From NCBI GenBank assembly GCA_025056835.1, contig JANWVS010000121.1, positions 1 through 6,644 on the forward strand: a DNA stretch of 6,644 bases. Reading direction: 5' to 3'. Made by a program: the position numbers and the translations under genes. The notes under the pieces are model-generated. The model made no database searches. It had not been told where the DNA came from and was given only the letters and a program-made list of their open reading frames with translations. The stretch is from Gemmataceae bacterium (GTDB lineage: Bacteria > Planctomycetota > Planctomycetia > Gemmatales > Gemmataceae). Shown one piece after another: positions 4,960 to 6,644 of this stretch. The first letter of the stretch is position 1, and each line of letters starts with the position of its first letter.

Positions 4960-6644
4960 TCAATCTCCCCCGGCACCGGTGCGTCCCACCGCCACGTCGA
5001 ATTCGCTCAGCAGCGGCACGAGCATGGCCGCCAAGGCAAATCCGAAGGCGCCGCCCGTGACCAGCAAGGGCACGAAGGGATCAGTTGATTCTCCCGTCAC
5101 GGGTTTGCCAATCAGAATGTTCGTGACGCTGTAAAACACGGCAAAGGGACAGGCCCAGCTCGCCAACGTCAACGCGGCCGAAGGTCGGTCGCCGGACAGC
5201 ACCCACCACAGCCCGCCGACGCCGGCAAAGATAAACGCGGAGAAGCTCAGCCACTGGTACTCAAAGCGGCCGTTGATAAGGATCAAGTACATACAAATCA
5301 AGGTGCCCACCGAGAGGAAGAACACCGTCCCGAGGGTGTGCAACACGGCAACGCGGCTGTTCTCTTGGCGCAAGCCCACGTGAATGCCCAAGACATTCGT
5401 GAAAGCCATGAGCACTAAAAGGCCCGCCACGATGCAAAACAACGATTCAAGATTGGCTCCCAATGTCGCTTCGAGTTGGCCGCGCGGCGGCGCTGCCAGC
5501 TGCCCCCGAACGGCGTAGACAACCGCCAGCAGCAAAGGCGGTACGATGTATTCTTTGGTGTTGTACAAGATGCCGACGACTTTGCCGAAAATAAACTCAT
5601 TGGCCGTCAGGTCCGTGACCATGAGTAAGTCGAGGGCGCCGATGTCGCGTTCCGACGTGACCGACGTGACCGCTTGGGCGCTGATCAGCAACAAACTCAG
5701 GATGGAAACCGGTACCAGGCCGTACGCGGCGGCCCACGGTCCCGGCTCGGCCACGGCAAGCACATAGTAGCAGATCAGCCCGAAAACGAGAAAGTAAGCC
5801 AACTTGACCAGGATCGGTCTGCGGCCGTAGGCCCGTGTGGCAATCTCGCGCCAGAGAATGGGATTGCTCCAGACCGCTCGGGCTTTGCCGGGAGCAGCAT
5901 GGGCCTTGGCGCGGTCGGCCAGTTCTTGTTGCTCGGCCAAGTGTTCCGGTTGAACAATCGGTTCGCCGCTCGGGTTCCAGACCCGCAGCTTCCACAAGGC
6001 CAGGCCGTTGAGCACCACTGCCCAACCGATCATCACCAGCGCGTAGCTCAATGCAGGAGCCAAGTCCGGACTTGGCACGGGCGGATCGAGGACCAACCCC
6101 AGCGCCAAAAATGGATTGGCCCGCGCCTGCCAGACGGCAACATCGTCCGCGTCGATCGGCGGACGCTCGACGAGCCACTCCAACACCACGGGCACCACGC
6201 TTAAGGCTTGCACCAGACAGAGGTACAGTACCAGTGCGAGCACGGTGAGGGCTAGCGATTGAAACGTCCGTTCGCGCCACAAGGCGATCAAGCCGCCCAG
6301 GGAACCGGCTGCCAGAGCCGTGGACGCCAGGATGAGGATCGTCTCGCCGATCTGTCGGCCCGCGACGCCGCCAAGAAACATCATCAAGCCGAAGAACGGC
6401 ACGGTTGCCGCGAGGAAGATCGCCATTTGCAACAAACTGCCGAGCAGCTTGCCGAGGACGATCTCGTAATTGCGCAAATCGGTCAACAGCAACAGGACAA
6501 AGGTGCGACGATCTTTCTCCTGCGCGATGGCGCTGGCCGCGGCCAGGGCCGAGAAGAACAAGGTCAGCCCGAGCTGCACGTAACTCAAGATGCCGAAAGC
6601 GATCAGACCGAAGCGGGCGTTGTCGCCAAGAGTCGCAGGACGTT
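4960..6644 (-). CDS. ABC-2 type transporter permease with two homologous halves (N-terminus beyond window)
   Basis: The frame is open to the window edge, giving about 560 visible residues. The first ATG-like start (a TTG at 6588) is not the true start: the 18 codons before it read on as RPATLGDNARFGLIAFGI, a normal part of the protein. It is a polytopic membrane protein with roughly a dozen hydrophobic spans. The motif IAQEKDRRTFVLLLLTDL...EIVLGKLLG (about 6528-6439) recurs as VTSERDIGALDLLMVTDL...EFIFGKVVG (about 5661-5569), nearly 290 residues later. Each follows a transmembrane span, as in ABC-2 permeases such as the NosY/GldF kind, so the chain holds two permease units. A cytosolic linker with VWNPSGEPI and NPILWREIATRAYGRRP lies between them (about 5979-5803). 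It should work with a separate ATP-binding protein, probably encoded upstream beyond the window. The transported substrate is unknown. Confidence 0.85.
   Translation of the reverse strand, partial: RPATLGDNARFGLIAFGILSYVQLGLTLFFSALAAASAIAQEKDRRTFVLLLLTDLRNYEIVLGKLLGSLLQMAIFLAATVPFFGLMMFLGGVAGRQIGETILILASTALAAGSLGGLIALWRERTFQSLALTVLALVLYLCLVQALSVVPVVLEWLVERPPIDADDVAVWQARANPFLALGLVLDPPVPSPDLAPALSYALVMIGWAVVLNGLALWKLRVWNPSGEPIVQPEHLAEQQELADRAKAHAAPGKARAVWSNPILWREIATRAYGRRPILVKLAYFLVFGLICYYVLAVAEPGPWAAAYGLVPVSILSLLLISAQAVTSVTSERDIGALDLLMVTDLTANEFIFGKVVGILYNTKEYIVPPLLLAVVYAVRGQLAAPPRGQLEATLGANLESLFCIVAGLLVLMAFTNVLGIHVGLRQENSRVAVLHTLGTVFFLSVGTLICMYLILINGRFEYQWLSFSAFIFAGVGGLWWVLSGDRPSAALTLASWACPFAVFYSVTNILIGKPVTGESTDPFVPLLVTGGAFGFALAAMLVPLLSEFDVAVGRTGAGGD

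Overview
The window looks like a piece of a planctomycete chromosome, probably of the Pirellulales/Planctomycetia type. It is GC-rich. It begins inside a DUF1501 protein with a twin-arginine leader and ends inside a large ABC-2 type permease made of two similar halves; both families are expanded in planctomycetes. The phylum call is an inference from protein families, not from a marker gene. Every gene I can support lies on the minus strand, so transcription runs from high to low coordinates.

Layout, in the direction of transcription. (1) 6644-4960: the larger part of an ABC-2 type permease, its N-terminus cut by the window edge. (2) 4959-4863: a 97-bp gap with a short perfect hairpin and a perfect 20-bp unit repeated twice in tandem just upstream of the next gene. 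(3) 4862-3378: an exported alpha/beta-hydrolase of the putative-esterase type. (4) 3377-3283: a 95-bp gap with a good sigma70-like promoter whose -10 box lies inside a palindrome. (5) 3282-536: a compact four-gene cluster encoding an ArsR/SmtB-family repressor, a 28-residue single-span membrane peptide, a rhodanese with a C-terminal DUF2892 membrane hairpin (YgaP-like), and a CoA-disulfide/persulfide reductase fused to a second rhodanese. (6) 535-262: a 274-bp gap with a weak promoter candidate. (7) 261-1: the first 87 codons of a DUF1501 protein.

The main point of interest is the cluster at 536-3282. Its enzymes match known sulfane-sulfur (persulfide/polysulfide) handling. A membrane-tethered rhodanese could collect sulfane sulfur, the soluble reductase-rhodanese fusion could reduce persulfides or CoA disulfides with NAD(P)H, and the ArsR protein could switch the set on by thiol chemistry or some other signal. 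The last two genes overlap as ATGA, which suggests coupled translation. The 28-residue gene is easily missed by gene callers but has a clean Shine-Dalgarno sequence and a well-formed transmembrane peptide. I see no CRISPR array, transposase, tRNA or rRNA. The long plus-strand ORFs are antisense shadows of the GC-rich minus-strand genes.
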